This document shows positions 1 to 10,052 of a stretch of 30,000 bases of DNA, piece by piece. The stretch is from Paulinella micropora (taxonomy: Eukaryota > Cercozoa > Imbricatea > Euglyphida > Paulinellidae), in contig WBZZ01003927.1 of the NCBI GenBank assembly GCA_019918135.1, positions 37,501 to 67,500 on the forward strand, written 5' to 3'. Within the stretch, counting starts at the first letter, position 1. Every line of letters begins with the position of its first letter. A program made the translations under genes and the position numbers. The notes under the pieces were generated by a model. It was given only the letters and a program-made list of their open reading frames with translations, ran no database searches and had not been told where the DNA came from.

Positions 1-534
<534 letters not shown>

Positions 535-1160
535 AGATGTCGCAAAGGAATGTAGTCCTTGCAAAGGAACGCAGTTTCACATCAAACAATAATTTGTGTA
601 CTGTGCATGTGTCCGGGATGGGAATCACGGGTAGACTGTGTTCTGGAAAAAGAAGAGGAAGGACGTTGAAGAAAAAGGCAATCTAGGAATGGAGAGTGGG
701 AGGATAAGGAAGAAGAGAAAGAAAAGGAAGCCGTTAGTCCAAGTGTTTTGAGCACCGTAAGCTTGCGCAAGCTACAATGATGACATTGTGTAAAGGCCTA
801 AACCCCCGAAGGGACCTAGCCCGGGCTATGCAACACTGGACGGCTATGACGGAATGCAGGATGAGAGATAAGGGGAGGATGAGAGGGAGGGCGGATTGGA
901 GTTCTTCTTCAATGTCTTTCCATACGCTTGGTGTTGATGGCAAAATCAGGTGCTTTCTTCTTTCGATTGGTTCTTTCGGGGCACTTCTTGGACGAAATGA
1001 GAGTATGTCTCGGCGTCAACACTGTGGGTGGAATCCGGGTTGACAATGCCGGTTGTGACTTATAGTCCGGATGGACGTGCACTTTTGGACTCTTCTTTTC
1101 GAGGAGGCTCGAAGGATCTTCGTAAGGGTGGACATGAGCAAAATCTTCTCCAAGGGGTTT
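535..1160 (-). mobile_element. LINE-tail retroposon, copy A
   Basis: The stretch 535-950 matches 28700-29128 almost base for base, and its central part matches the 3'-UTR of the + strand LINE copy at 8152-8510 (shared blocks include TTGCATAGCCCGGGCT and AGCTTGCGCAAGCTTACGG in sense). In sense it ends ATCTCAT followed by (CTAT)n. Upstream of the shared 3'-UTR, an open frame runs from about 1160 to a TGA near 909 and ends ...KKKAPDFAINTKRMERH; I do not recognise its product. In sense this element follows directly on copy B with no microsatellite between, so one of the two is broken or they form a chimera. Confidence 0.65.
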
Positions 1161-1657
1161 GAAGAAAAAGGCAAAATGGAGAGTGGGATCTTGAGGAGGA
1201 CAAGGAAGAAGAGAAAGAAAAGGAAGCCGTTCAAGCCGTTAGTCCAAGTGTTTTGAGCACCGTAAGCTTGCGCAAGCTACAATGATGACATTGTATGAGG
1301 CCTAAACCCCCGCAGGGACTTAGCCCGGGCTATGCAACACTGGACGGCTATGATGGAATGCAGTCACCAATACGGACTAGAGGAAGATTAGTCCAATTTT
1401 TGACTGCACAGGAGCGATAAATCGCAAAAGAGCAACGAGCTACGCAGGAGGATAGCTTGAAGCAAAGGGATTTGGATTGGGGATGGGAAAAACCCAAGGC
1501 GCGGAAACATCGATGAACAGAGAACGATACCATGCCGCGAGCCCCGCATTCGATTGGTCGAAGGTGGCAGGTCCATCCGTTGTCCTCGATTTGAGATTTG
1601 AGCTCGTTGTATCGGTTGGTCTTGTATGCTCGTGCGTCAAGGATGTTTTCCTCGACC

Positions 1658-1659
<2 letters not shown>
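1160..1659 (-). pseudogene. LINE ORF2 C-terminus and 3'-UTR, copy B (5'-truncated)
   Basis: The minus strand reads VEENILDARAYKTNRYNELK and on to ...IECGARGMVSFSV and ...RIGDCIPS with a stop at 1348. This is the extreme C-terminus of a non-LTR retrotransposon polyprotein, the same family as the + copy at 7.2-8.2 kb. Its 5' break at 1659 abuts a (GATA)n tract. The 3'-UTR (1347 to about 1160) lacks the distal half seen in the other copies. It preserves 11 nt that are missing from the 8-kb copy, so it shows the more intact C-terminal reading frame. Confidence 0.75.

Positions 1660-1737
<78 letters not shown>
1660..1737. repeat. (GATA)n microsatellite
   Basis: About 19 perfect GATA units. The tract borders the 5' truncation point of LINE copy B. 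Downstream (1738-1868) is pyrimidine-rich DNA with two copies of CTTGCCACATGCACCACCC and a C-run, ending in a plausible acceptor TTTCTCGCTAG. Confidence 0.95.
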
Positions 1738-1868
1738 GCAACCTTGCCACATGCACCACCCTCTCCCCTTGCCACATGCACCACCCTTTCCCCCCCCCCC
1801 CCCCTATCTCTTCCCCGACAGCGATCTTTTCATGTTTCTCATTTCTTTCCTTCCCTCTTTCTCGCTAG

Positions 1869-2428
1869 GCATCAATTGGAACAGCAAGCTGGTCTTAAGC
1901 GGGTCCATCCAGTGCAACAATCAGGTATATGTATATGTCTATGACTATGTCTTTGTCTATGTCTATGGCTATGTCTATGTCTATATCTATGTCTATGTCT
2001 ATGTCTATGTCTATGTCTATGTCTGTGTCTGCGTCTGTGTCTGTGTCTATGTCTATGTCTATGTCTGTGTCTGTGTCTCTGTCTCTGTGTCTCTGTGTCT
2101 CTGTGTCTCTGTGTCTGTGTCTGTGTCTGTGTCTATGTCTATGTCTATGTCTACGTCTATGTCTATGTCTATGTCTATGTCTATGTCTATGTACATGTTT
2201 TTGTACATGTTCTTGTATGCATATGTATATGTACAGGTCTTTGGCGACCCTAAGCCCGGCTTCGTGAAGGTGGGATTGCACATAACGCAAGCATATTTAT
2301 CTGCCTACCTACCTACCTACCTACCTATCTACCTACCTACCTACCTACCTGCCCACATACCTACTTACCTTATGTATCTATAGTCATGTCGCTGCTCCGG
2401 ACTCAGTGGCGTGAATCAGTGTGCCGAG
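1869..2428 (+). CDS. Three short exons encoding an FGDP/Cys motif
   Basis: Exons 1869-1924 (INWNSKLVLSGSIQCNNQ), 2237-2269 (VFGDPKPGFVK) and 2384-2428 (SCRCSGLSGVNQCAE). Each is bounded by AG| and |GT, and the three join in phase 0. The first intron (1925-2236) is a TATGTC-type hexanucleotide array from GTATATG to GTACAG. The second (2270-2383) is a CTAC array ending CTATAG. The joined peptide is Cys-rich and fits the end of a small extracellular domain. Support comes from splice logic and composition only. Confidence 0.55.
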
Positions 2429-2434
2429 GTATAA

Positions 2435-2498
<64 letters not shown>

Positions 2499-2501
2499 AT
2501 A

Positions 2502-2542
<41 letters not shown>

Positions 2543-3200
2543 AGCCCCTGGAGACGGTCTCTGCCACTGGCAACTCAGCCTAGGGTTCAGATCTAACTAT
2601 CTCCTACAATGACGATTTTGTGTCCGCCGTTAATCGCGCGCAGCGCAAGGGCTAAACAGGCAACCAACTCCTGACCATGGCTGATGAAGTCGGGGCGTGA
2701 TGCAAAGGGTTGATGAAGTCGGGGTTGTAGAAGGTAACTCACAACGAGCGTGAACTCCTGAAACCTCGACTTGCTCATGGCATCATCTCCTTAGGGCACG
2801 CGCTCCTGGGGAGTGTTCTAGTGTTGTCCCGTATAGTTCAAAAGGGCTCGGCTACCTTTCGGCTTGAACTGGGCACAGACACCAACCACAGCGAGACAGT
2901 GGTTGGTGTGCAGCTTGGCCGGTGCTGAAAGTTCTTGTCCGGGGGTAGTTTTGGAGGCCATGGCTTTTCAAGCTAAGCCACGCCCATAGATTAAACATAT
3001 CTATCTATCCATCTATCCATCCATCCAACCATCCATCCATCCATCCATCCATCTATCTATCTATCTATCTATCCATCTATCCATCCATCCATCCATTTAT
3101 CCATCTATCTATCTATCTATCTACCTACCTACCTACCTACCTACCTATCTACCTACCTACTTATCTACCTATCTACCTATATCTCTTATCTACCTAAATC

Positions 3201-3231
<31 letters not shown>

Positions 3232-6200
3232 CTCTCTCTTTCTCTCTCTTTCTCTCTTCTCTCTCTCTATCCCTCTCTCTCTCTCTCTGCAGGCGCTGGT
3301 GACCAGGGTCACGTCAAACGTCTTCACACTCGTCAACACAAACCTGTACGCCGCCACGGGCTGCTCCCTGGTGCCGCCCGCGCCAGCAGACGTGACCAAG
3401 CCCGACAAGTGGGCAGGCAAGATCGTGCAGGTCCTCTCTAGCACACCACCACAATGCTGAGCATCATCATCCATTTTCGCCAAATTGTTCTCGGGATTTC
3501 CAGTCACAATGTTCGCTGATTCTAATATTTGTGCCCATGTGATCTACCTGGCACTGGTCTTGCAATGTCAGCCATTTTCCTTTCTCTTTCTCTGCAGCTG
3601 ACCACCTGCGTGGGGTTCTGGGTCGCCAACCAAGTGCTTGGCAAAGTGGCCGAGGGTATGCAGGTACATACATACATACATACATACATACATACATACA
3701 TACATGCAGGCTGTGGGCTGCACCTCCGGCGCTCCGTTGACAGGAGGCAGTCTGACCGACATCTGGCAGCAGGCGAGAACGTGGGGGACGGTCGTGGTCA
3801 ACTGCGTGGTTCAGAAGGCCCTGGGTGTCTTTGCGCAGCTCAAGGACTTCGTGCTCGACTCGCAGGTCGTTTCGCAGTTCACCGACCTGTTGACCTGTCT
3901 GAACAAAGGCGGGGGGGGCCAGCCCTTGTCTTTCTTGACTCCCGCTCTGGACCAGGACCTTCAGACGTTCCTGGCGGGCCCAAGCCAGGCGCTATGCAGC
4001 AGTGTGCAGCCAGTGCTGCCCATCCTGGTGCATGGTCTGCTGGGCACCAACGAGACGGACGGGCTCCTGTACCGCATGTTGGGCTTCGAGGTGGGCCCGG
4101 TGCGCGCTGCGCTGGACGGCGTGGCCATTCTGCGAGACGCCGTGGACAGCGCGCTGGTTGGGGTGGGGTGGGGGGGGGGGGGATAGATGGTGGATGGTGG
4201 ATTGTGGATGATAGATGGTGGATGATGGCTCATGGATGATACATGGTGGATGGTCGATGATGGATGATGTATGATGGTTGGTGGATGATGGACTGGATGA
4301 TGGATGATGGATGATGGATGTTGGATGTTGGATGATGGATGATGGATGATGAATGATGGATGATGGATGATGGAATGGATGATGGATGATGGACGCTGTA
4401 CGATGGATGATAGATGGTAGATGGTGGATGGTGGATGGTGGATGATGGATGATGGATGGCGCATGATCGATGATGGGTGATGGATGATGGATCATGGGTG
4501 ATGGACGCTGGACGATGGATGATGGATGATGGAAGGTCGATGGTGGACAGTGGCTGCTGCATGATGGATGAAGGATGATGGATGATGGATGATGGTTTGT
4601 GGATGATGGATGATGGATGGTGGATGATGGATGATAGATGGTGGATGATGGATCGTGGATGGTGGATTATGGACGATGGATGATGGATGATGGATGGTGG
4701 ATGGTGGATGATTGATGATGGATGGTGGATGATTGATGATGGATGATGGATGGTGGGTGATGGCTGATGGATAATTGATGAAAAATGGTGGATGGTGGAT
4801 TTTGGATGATGAATGATGGATGATTGTTGATGCATTATACATGGCGGATGGTGGTTGATGGATGATGGATGGTGGATGGTGGATGACGGACTGGATGATG
4901 GATGATGGGTGGTGGATGGTAGGCCAGCCCCGTGGCGGAATGCTTATTCGACAGCTTCATCGAGCCCCTGCTGCCCGCTGCTCCGCCGCCCTGCGCGTTC
5001 GGCAGCGGACAGACGTCGCGCTACCTGGCGGGCTATGCAGGCGGCAGCCGCGTGGCGTACAAGACTCTGCTGGACGCGCAGAGAGCGTGCTGCCTCCGCA
5101 CTGACTGTGGGGGCGTGACACTGGAGCCTCCGACTAGCGACTACACCTTACGCGCGGGAGCAGCGTTGCTCATTGATCTGAAAAACGGCGAGACGTCCTG
5201 GCTCAAGCTGTTCGCGTGGCAGCAGGAGGCGGAGTACGAGTTCGCGCGCGGCTGCGACTTGCCCAGATTCGACCTGGCCGTGGTCGGCGGCATAGCCAGC
5301 TACCAAGACTGCGCGGCACGGTGCGCACAGAACGCCGACTGCACCAACTTCGTGCATACCAGCAGCCAGTGCTACCTCAAGAGGGGCAGCCTCAACAAGG
5401 CGCAAGCTGTGCGCAATGCGGCCAGCACATGCGGCATCATGCAACGAGCAGGCTGGGCCAAGCGCTCGGCAAGAAACGACTACGGCAGTAGCTGCGAGGC
5501 CTGGACTGGGACAGAGGAGGAGGCCATGGCTGCGTGTGAGCGGCGCGCGGACTGCAGCTTCATCCACGACTACGACTGCGACGGGCAGTCCTGGCGGGTC
5601 TGTACAGGGCCCGTGGACGCTATGGCCACGACGCAGGGCCCTGCCTGCCTGCGCGAAGCCTCTGTGTGGACGGTCGTGGCCAAGGAGGACGAGAACGGCT
5701 TCAACAACCTGTTCCGGGCGTCCCCTCAGAGGATCCTGCGCCGCACCTGCCCCAACTGCGCGCAATCGCATCAAGAGATCTTCTACCGGCGCAAACGACA
5801 AGACACGTGGAATGCGTACCAAAACATGTGGCGCACCTGGAGCATAAGTGGTGCGGGCAACTTGCCGCACACAGATTTCGATGTCTACTCGAGCTTGGCG
5901 GATGCGTTGGCTGACCGCAACCCGTGGCAGTTCTTCAATGGCGACGACAGCGGTGTGGGCTTCCCTCGCGATAGCAGCCCGTCGACCGCCACAGCAGATC
6001 AGTGGAACTCGCTGACGAGAGGCGGCCAGCAGGTTCAGTTTTCCGTCTATCAGGTGGCACACGATCTTGTCACTTGCAGCTTCACCATCGACAACAGCGT
6101 GCTGGGCGTCTGGTACAACGGCGTCGACATCACTAGCACTGTCACCGGTCATTTGCATGACTGGACATCGACCAAGACCGTGCATTTCCATGAGGTATCT

Positions 6201-6896
6201 GGCGCCAGGCTTGCAGTCAAGGGCTCCAACGCAGAGGCAACCACAGGACCATCTACCTGCAGCACCGCTGGTTTTCTCTTGAGTTGCTCGTCTGCGAACG
6301 CGAACTCGCCATGGCATGGTCTGGTCTCGGACCTGAGTGGCATAGTGCGTGCGTTTGGCACGAGCTCCGACGAGAGCTCACTCTCGCCTGCGCGCCCGCC
6401 CACCGCCTGGACTTCCAACTTCTTCGACTACAGCGCCTTCACCGGCCTGTGCGCGTCCTCGTCTGGCTTCTACAACTGGAACACGGGCACGGCGCAGAAG
6501 GTGTGGGCGGAGGACAAGTTCGCCTACTTCCTGGTGACAGCAGCGAATACTCCGTCGCTTGTGGCAGCAGGGGGCAACGGCAGCGGACGGCGCCGAGTGG
6601 CCGGGCAAGCAAGTGCGCCAGATGCACATCAGGTATGTATGTATGTATGTAATCTAATGTAGTGTAATGTAATGTCATGTCATGTCATGTCATGTTATGT
6701 TATGTTATGTTATGTTATGTCTGTCTGTGATGCCTATGAGGCTGGTGAGGTCACTGCTGGGAGTGTTGGTCGAGTTGGGGGTGTATGTATGTCATGTATA
6801 TTTATGTATGCATGTATGTGTATATGTTATATCTGTCTGTGATGTCAGGCTGGTCTGCGGTCGCTGTTGGACGCGTTGGGCGATCAGCAGGTGTCC

Positions 6897-6930
<34 letters not shown>

Positions 6931-9429
6931 GTATTATCTACACAAGAGCTGTGGTCTCGTGCCTTTACCGCCCACGCTCGCAATTCGGTCTACAACTCCA
7001 GTCCATCGTTTCCTTTTACCAACGACTTCAAATCAACAATGCTCACATGCTGAAATACTGCCCAGATAAAAACCTCTCGTCCATCTATGCGATGAACCTG
7101 ACAAAACACGAAACGTTTCGAACTGTCTGGAAACCAGAGCCTGTGCTCGAAAAGCTTGAGGCAAAAGTTGACTTTGAATTCAAACATCGAGGCCAATCCG
7201 ATCATCTCGGACTTGGCCATGGTCGCTAGACGAGAACATTCCATCACAGACCGCAAAGACAGGATTTTAGAGTCAGCTGCTGAGACGCTACTTGTGACAA
7301 CTACAGTGCATGACATGGACAAAGCCATGCAAGGGTGCTTTCTTCGATTTGAAGACACATGCCCCTTGGACCTCTCCTGGGCTCGCCTCATCGGAACCCG
7401 TAATCCCCGCCTAATCTCTTGGGTCATCAACGCAAGCACAAACTCGGTTATTACCCCCGACCTTAGACGTCTTTGGGGAATCATTCCCAACAACAAGTGT
7501 GCTCTCTGTTCTGGTCAAGCACATTTATGTCACATTCTCTCCGGTTGCCGCATTGCCCTCAAACAAGGCCGTTATACCTGGCGTCACGACTCTGTGCTCT
7601 GCACTGTTGAAGCTCCCCTTCAAAACCACATCGAGAGCCATAACAAACGCTCCCCTACAGACCAAAGAGAACCAAAATCTCTGTTTGTGAAAGAGGGCGA
7701 GCAGAAGCCTAAGGGGCAGTCATTTCATCGTCCATCCCTGCTTGACACTGCAAACGATTGGCATCTCCAAACCCAGTACACTGGTTCTGAGCAGGCCTTT
7801 CCTGTCCACATCTGTGTCACTAACCGCCGCCCCGATATTGTTGTCTGGTCATTGTCTGCCAAGAAGTGTATACTGATCGAACTCACGTGCCCGGTCGAGG
7901 AGAACATCCTTGACGCACGAGCCTACAAGACCAACCGATATAGTGAGCTTAAGTCTCAGATCAAGGACAACGGATGGACGATCAATCGAATGCGGGGCTC
8001 GCTGCATGGTATCGTTCTCTGTTCGTCGATGTCTACGCGCCTTGGGTTTTTCTTATTCCCAATCCAAATCCCTTTGCTTCAAGCTATCGTCCTGCGTAGC
8101 TCGTTGCTCTTTTGCGATATATCGCTCCTGTGCAGTCAAAAATTGGACTAATCTTCCTTTAGTCCGTATCTGTGACTCCATTCCGTCATAGCCGCCCAGT
8201 GTTGCATAGCCCGGGCTGGGTCCCTTCGGGGGTTTAGGCCTTATACAATGTCATCATTGTAGCTTGCGCAAGCTTACGGTGCTCAAAACACTTGGACTAA
8301 CGGCTTCCTTTTCTTTCTCTTCTTCCTTGTCCTCCTCAAGACCCCGCTCTCAATTCCTAGATTGCCTTTTGCATCAACGACCTACCTCTTCTTCTTTTTC
8401 CAGAACACAGTCTACCCGTGATTCCCATCCCGGACACATGCACAGTACACAAATTGCTGTTTGATGTGAAACTGCGTTCCTTTGCAAGGACTACATCCTT
8501 TTGCATATCTCATCTATCTATCTATCTATCTATCTATCTAGCTAGCTAGCTAGCTAGCTAGCTAGCTAGCTAGCTAGCTAAGCTATCTATCTATCTATCT
8601 GTCATCCAGCACTTGGGCGCCAACGCGGCCTCCTTGCTGGAAACAACACGCGGCATTCCGCAGCTGCAGCAGCTGTTCACTCCCGAGTTCTTCTCCGCCA
8701 CCTTCGGCTGCCACCTGGAGAACCTGCGCCAGGCCTACCTGGCGGCGCTGCCGGGCATGACAAAGCTTGTGGCGCGCGCCATCTCAAAGCTGATTGACCC
8801 AGCCTCGGCGGACCGCCTGCGCGGACTGGTGTTCGACATGCAGAGCGAGTCGGACCACTTGGAGAACACGCTGAACGCCCTGCAGGCAACGGACCCGCAG
8901 GTGAAGCAGTTGGCGCTGGAGGAGCTGCGGAACACGAGCAAGCCGGACATGGACTGGTCGCAGCTGGCCGACGTGGCGGTGTCGTGGCTCAAGGCAGAGT
9001 TCGCGATCTGGGCCTTCTCCGCCAAGATGCCCTTGATCGACGTGGAGCGCACCATGGACCTGCTGGTGCAGGTACCTTGCCTCACTACTGTCTTTTTCTA
9101 CCTGCTACTGCCGCACCACTGCCTTTTTCTCGCTTGAAATTGCCACACTGTTGCCTTTTTCCCCCTGCCTGCAGCTGGCAGACATCGAGGACATTCTGCC
9201 CATCGGCGACATCGCGCAGGGTGGCCTCAAGAGCCCGCTAGAGATCATCGCCTGGCTGGACGACATGGTGGTGAAGCGCGGGCAGCTGGCGGCGGAGAAC
9301 CTGCTGCACCCGTCCTCGCTGATGCCCGGCTTCAGCTGGATGAGCTCGCAGGCGGTGGGGCTGCTGGACTTCGTGGTTGACGAGATGGACGCCGTCGCAG
9401 CCGCACTCTGCGGTAGCCAGCCAGCCACA

Positions 9430-9492
<63 letters not shown>

Positions 9493-10052
9493 GTCTATGC
9501 AGGGCTGATTCCGGAGGTCGGCGGCATCGCGTGTGAGGGGACCGTGCTGCAGGTGATCAAGGTTGCGCGCTTTCTCTATCTATCTATCTATCTCTCTTTC
9601 CATTCACCCCACATCCTCACCCCCTTCCCTTCCTCCTCCCCTTCTTCCTCTGATACTTACCTCCTTGCTGACACGCGCTAGATCGTGTGGAACCTGTTGC
9701 TGAAGCCCATCATCGAGGCGGTCATTCCCGCCGCGCTGGTGGTGGTGGTGTCTCTGCTGCTGGACCTGGTGGTGCGGCCGCTGGCGGTCCGACCTACCGA
9801 CCTACCTACCTATCTATCTATCCATCTCTTTCTCTTTCTCTCATGCAGGTGCTGGGCGCGGAGGTGGTGGACCGCACGCTGAACGACCCCAGCCAGATGC
9901 AGGAGCTGCTGGACAAGCTGCCGTCCGAGCTGCGCGAGAACAAGGTGCTTGTGCCGTTCCTGTCAATCGTGCCGCAAGTGCTGCCCGCGCTTCTCGAGCT
10001 CATCAACCAAGTGCTGGGCGAGACCGTAGGGCCCGCCTACGAGCTGATGCAG
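1869..10052 (+). CDS. Large split gene: Cys-rich PAN/Apple-module protein, partial
   Basis: I join these exons by canonical GT-AG sites and a continuous frame: 1869-1924, 2237-2269, 2384-2428, 3293-3430, 3598-3663, 3710-4156, 4923-6632, 6849-6890, 8610-9071, 9175-9412, 9503-9561, 9682-9786, 9849-10052. All junctions inside are phase 0 except 9412/9503 (phase 1). Exon 1 needs one base from an upstream exon, so the gene starts outside the model. The first exons give ...GSIQCNNQ|VFGDPKPGFVK|SCRCSG, which recalls a 'C.N..FGDP..G..K.C.C' motif of algal and oomycete extracellular proteins (memory only). PAN-like modules follow, then Leu-rich helices and one hydrophobic segment near 9.7 kb. A secreted or type I membrane protein is inferred. 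Most introns consist largely of microsatellite. The 3' end is lost in Copia debris after 10052. Confidence 0.7.
1925..2236 (+). repeat. (TATGTC)n array forming an intron
   Basis: A degenerate hexanucleotide array (TATGTC, with TGTGTC and TCTGTG variants) fills this stretch between a CAG|GTATAT donor and a TGTACAG acceptor. The long VYVYVY, MSMSMS and DIDIDI frames on both strands are low-complexity artefacts. Confidence 0.85.
2270..2383 (+). repeat. (CTAC)n array forming an intron
   Basis: From about 2303 to 2350 the DNA is (CTAC)n with a few CTAT units. It lies between a |GTGGGA donor and a TATCTATAG acceptor. Confidence 0.8.
2429..3292 (+). repeat. Intron of mixed tetranucleotide arrays with a retroposon
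   Basis: The donor is GAG|GTATAAAT. (CTAT)n runs from 2435 to 2540, then comes a 450-bp insert (2546-2997). CTAT, CCAT and CTAC arrays follow to 3230, and a (CT)n tract ends at the acceptor CTCTGCAG (3292). The repeats are clean enough to be certain; the intron assignment rests on the flanking exons. Confidence 0.75.
2546..2997 (+). mobile_element. Retroposon 3' end ending in CTAT repeat
   Basis: A 450-bp unique stretch lies between two CTAT arrays. It ends CCACGCCCATAGATTAAAC and then (AT)CTAT repeats, the same ending found in the 50-bp fragment at 351-401 on the other strand. It contains a short hairpin (CCAACCAC...GTGGTTGG near 2880-2906), as LINE 3'-UTRs and SINEs often do. No convincing coding frame. 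Probably a 5'-truncated LINE or SINE; family unknown. Confidence 0.5.
3293..4156 (+). CDS. Three exons of the PAN-module gene
   Basis: Exons 3293-3430 (46 codons, ALVTRVTSNVF...GKIVQ), 3598-3663 (22 codons, LTTCVGFWVANQ...GMQ) and 3710-4156 (149 codons, AVGCTSGAPL...DSAL), all in phase 0. The encoded stretch is rich in Leu, Val and Cys and looks helical (for example QKALGVFAQLKDFVLDSQVV). I do not recognise the domain. Codon use is GC-rich, unlike the mobile-element region. The donor after 4156 is CTG|GTTGGGG, which runs straight into a G-rich tract, so the exact exon end could be a few codons later. Confidence 0.65.
3664..3709 (+). repeat. 46-bp intron made of (CATA)n
   Basis: Between CAG| (3663) and |GCTGTG (3710) the sequence is GTACATACATA...CATGCAG, with nothing but CATA units apart from the last bases. 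Removing it joins two good coding stretches in phase 0; keeping it would insert a YIHTYIHTY-type repeat. ATGCAGG occurs at both ends (3658-3664 and 3704-3710). Confidence 0.7.
4157..4922 (+). repeat. GATG/GATGGT minisatellite filling an intron
   Basis: A G-run (about 4167-4182) is followed by about 740 bp of degenerate ATGGATG and GTGGATG units up to the acceptor GGTAG (4922). Long open frames through it on the minus strand (poly HHPSSII) and + strand are repeat artefacts, since every frame of a repeat that lacks stops stays open. Confidence 0.85.
4923..6632 (+). CDS. Main exon: three PAN/Apple-like modules plus lectin-like region
   Basis: 570 codons without a stop, phase 0 at both ends (ag|GCCAGC...CATCAG|gtatgt). 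Residues about 30-90 (QRACCLRTDCGGVTLE ... NGETSW), about 110-172 (CDLPRFD ... YQDCAARCAQNADCTNF ... QCYLKRG) and about 190-240 (MAACERRADCSFIHDYDC ... WRVCTG) each show the paired-Cys spacing of PAN/Apple modules, which bind protein or carbohydrate. After these, residues about 250-570 hold a Trp- and Cys-containing region (TFTIDN-like CSFTIDNSVLGVWYNG, HDWTSTKTVHF) that may be a carbohydrate-binding fold; I cannot name it. An extracellular binding role is inferred. No catalytic motif is seen. Confidence 0.7.
6633..6848 (+). repeat. Intron with TATG, TGTCA and TGTTA repeats
   Basis: The donor CAG|GTATGTATG starts a (TATG)n run. It is followed by about four ATGTC and five ATGTT pentanucleotides, then by less regular DNA with scattered TATG units. 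The acceptor is TGATGTCAG before the 42-nt exon 6849-6890 (AGLRSLLDALGDQQ). Confidence 0.7.
6891..8609 (+). other. 1.7-kb intron carrying a LINE inside CTAT repeat
   Basis: The donor is CAG|GTGTCC at 6891. An (ATCT)n tract (6896-6932), the LINE fragment, (CTAT)n, a (GCTA)10 tract at 8541-8580 and more CTAT precede the acceptor CATCCAG at 8609. The flanking exons 6849-6890 and 8610-9071 join in phase 0. LINE and host gene share orientation. Confidence 0.65.
6940..8513 (+). pseudogene. 5'-truncated non-LTR retrotransposon (LINE), copy C
   Basis: The frame 7156-8151 reads the C-terminal part of a LINE polyprotein. It has a Cys/His cluster C-A-L-C...HLCHILSGC with GRYTWRHDSVL (about residues 114-145), then RRPDIVVWS ... 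CILIELTCPVEENI (about residues 222-250). That is the pattern of a restriction-endonuclease-like segment found near the end of many LINE proteins in protists and invertebrates. Upstream sequence (6940-7155) is probably coding in another frame. No reverse transcriptase core remains. Relative to copy B an 11-nt deletion near 7978 shifts the last ~60 codons. The 3'-UTR (8152-8513) ends CATATCTCAT followed by (CTAT)n. Orientation, truncation and tail fit target-primed reverse transcription. Confidence 0.8.
8610..9071 (+). CDS. 154-codon exon of the PAN-module gene
   Basis: Reads HLGANAASLLETTRG... to ...VERTMDLLVQ with AG| and |GTACCT borders in phase 0. The peptide is strongly helical with heptad-like Leu spacing (for example LRGLVFDMQSESDHLENTLN). 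It contains no Cys motif like that of the PAN exon. I do not recognise the domain. GC-rich codon use agrees with the other exons. The following intron (9072-9174) has no microsatellite but carries a partial internal repeat of TTGCC(T)TTTTTC. Confidence 0.65.
9175..9561 (+). CDS. Two exons of the PAN-module gene around a CTAT intron
   Basis: Exon 9175-9412 (LADIEDILPIGDIAQGG...AAALC) ends in phase 1. After a 90-bp intron (9413-9502, almost wholly (CTAT)n ending CTATGCAG), exon 9503-9561 continues GLIPEVGGIACEGTVLQVIK. The donor could instead be CAG|GTGATC at 9552; both leave phase 0. Confidence 0.6.
9682..10052 (+). CDS. Exons with predicted membrane segment and Leu-rich tail
   Basis: Exon 9682-9786 encodes a hydrophobic run (AVIPAALVVVVSLLLDLVV), a likely membrane helix. 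A 62-bp intron (9787-9848) of CTAC/CTAT units ends CTCATGCAG. Exon 9849-10052 reads VLGAEVVDRTLNDPSQ...YELMQ in phase 0. The next donor, CAG|GTGATTCTT, opens into (CTT)n and (CCT)n arrays. The segment GCTGATGCAGGTGATTCTTC is present twice, at about 10044 and 10106, so the donor region is duplicated. I cannot follow the gene further: a possible exon after the acceptor ACTATAG at 10236 stops after 17 codons and overlaps Copia sequence on the other strand. Confidence 0.6.

Noticed and set aside
1736..2383. 215-codon + strand frame through the TATGTC array
   Set aside because: It joins a real short exon (1869-1924) to repeat sequence. The repeat has good donor and acceptor sites and is better read as an intron.
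3961..4842. Long minus-strand frames rich in His, Pro and Ser over the GATG array
   Set aside because: All derive from the ATGGATG minisatellite that lies between two exons of the + gene.
5148..6317. 389-codon frame on the minus strand
   Set aside because: Shadow of the GC-rich PAN exon on the opposite strand; the + frame has the Cys pattern, splice borders and phase agreement.
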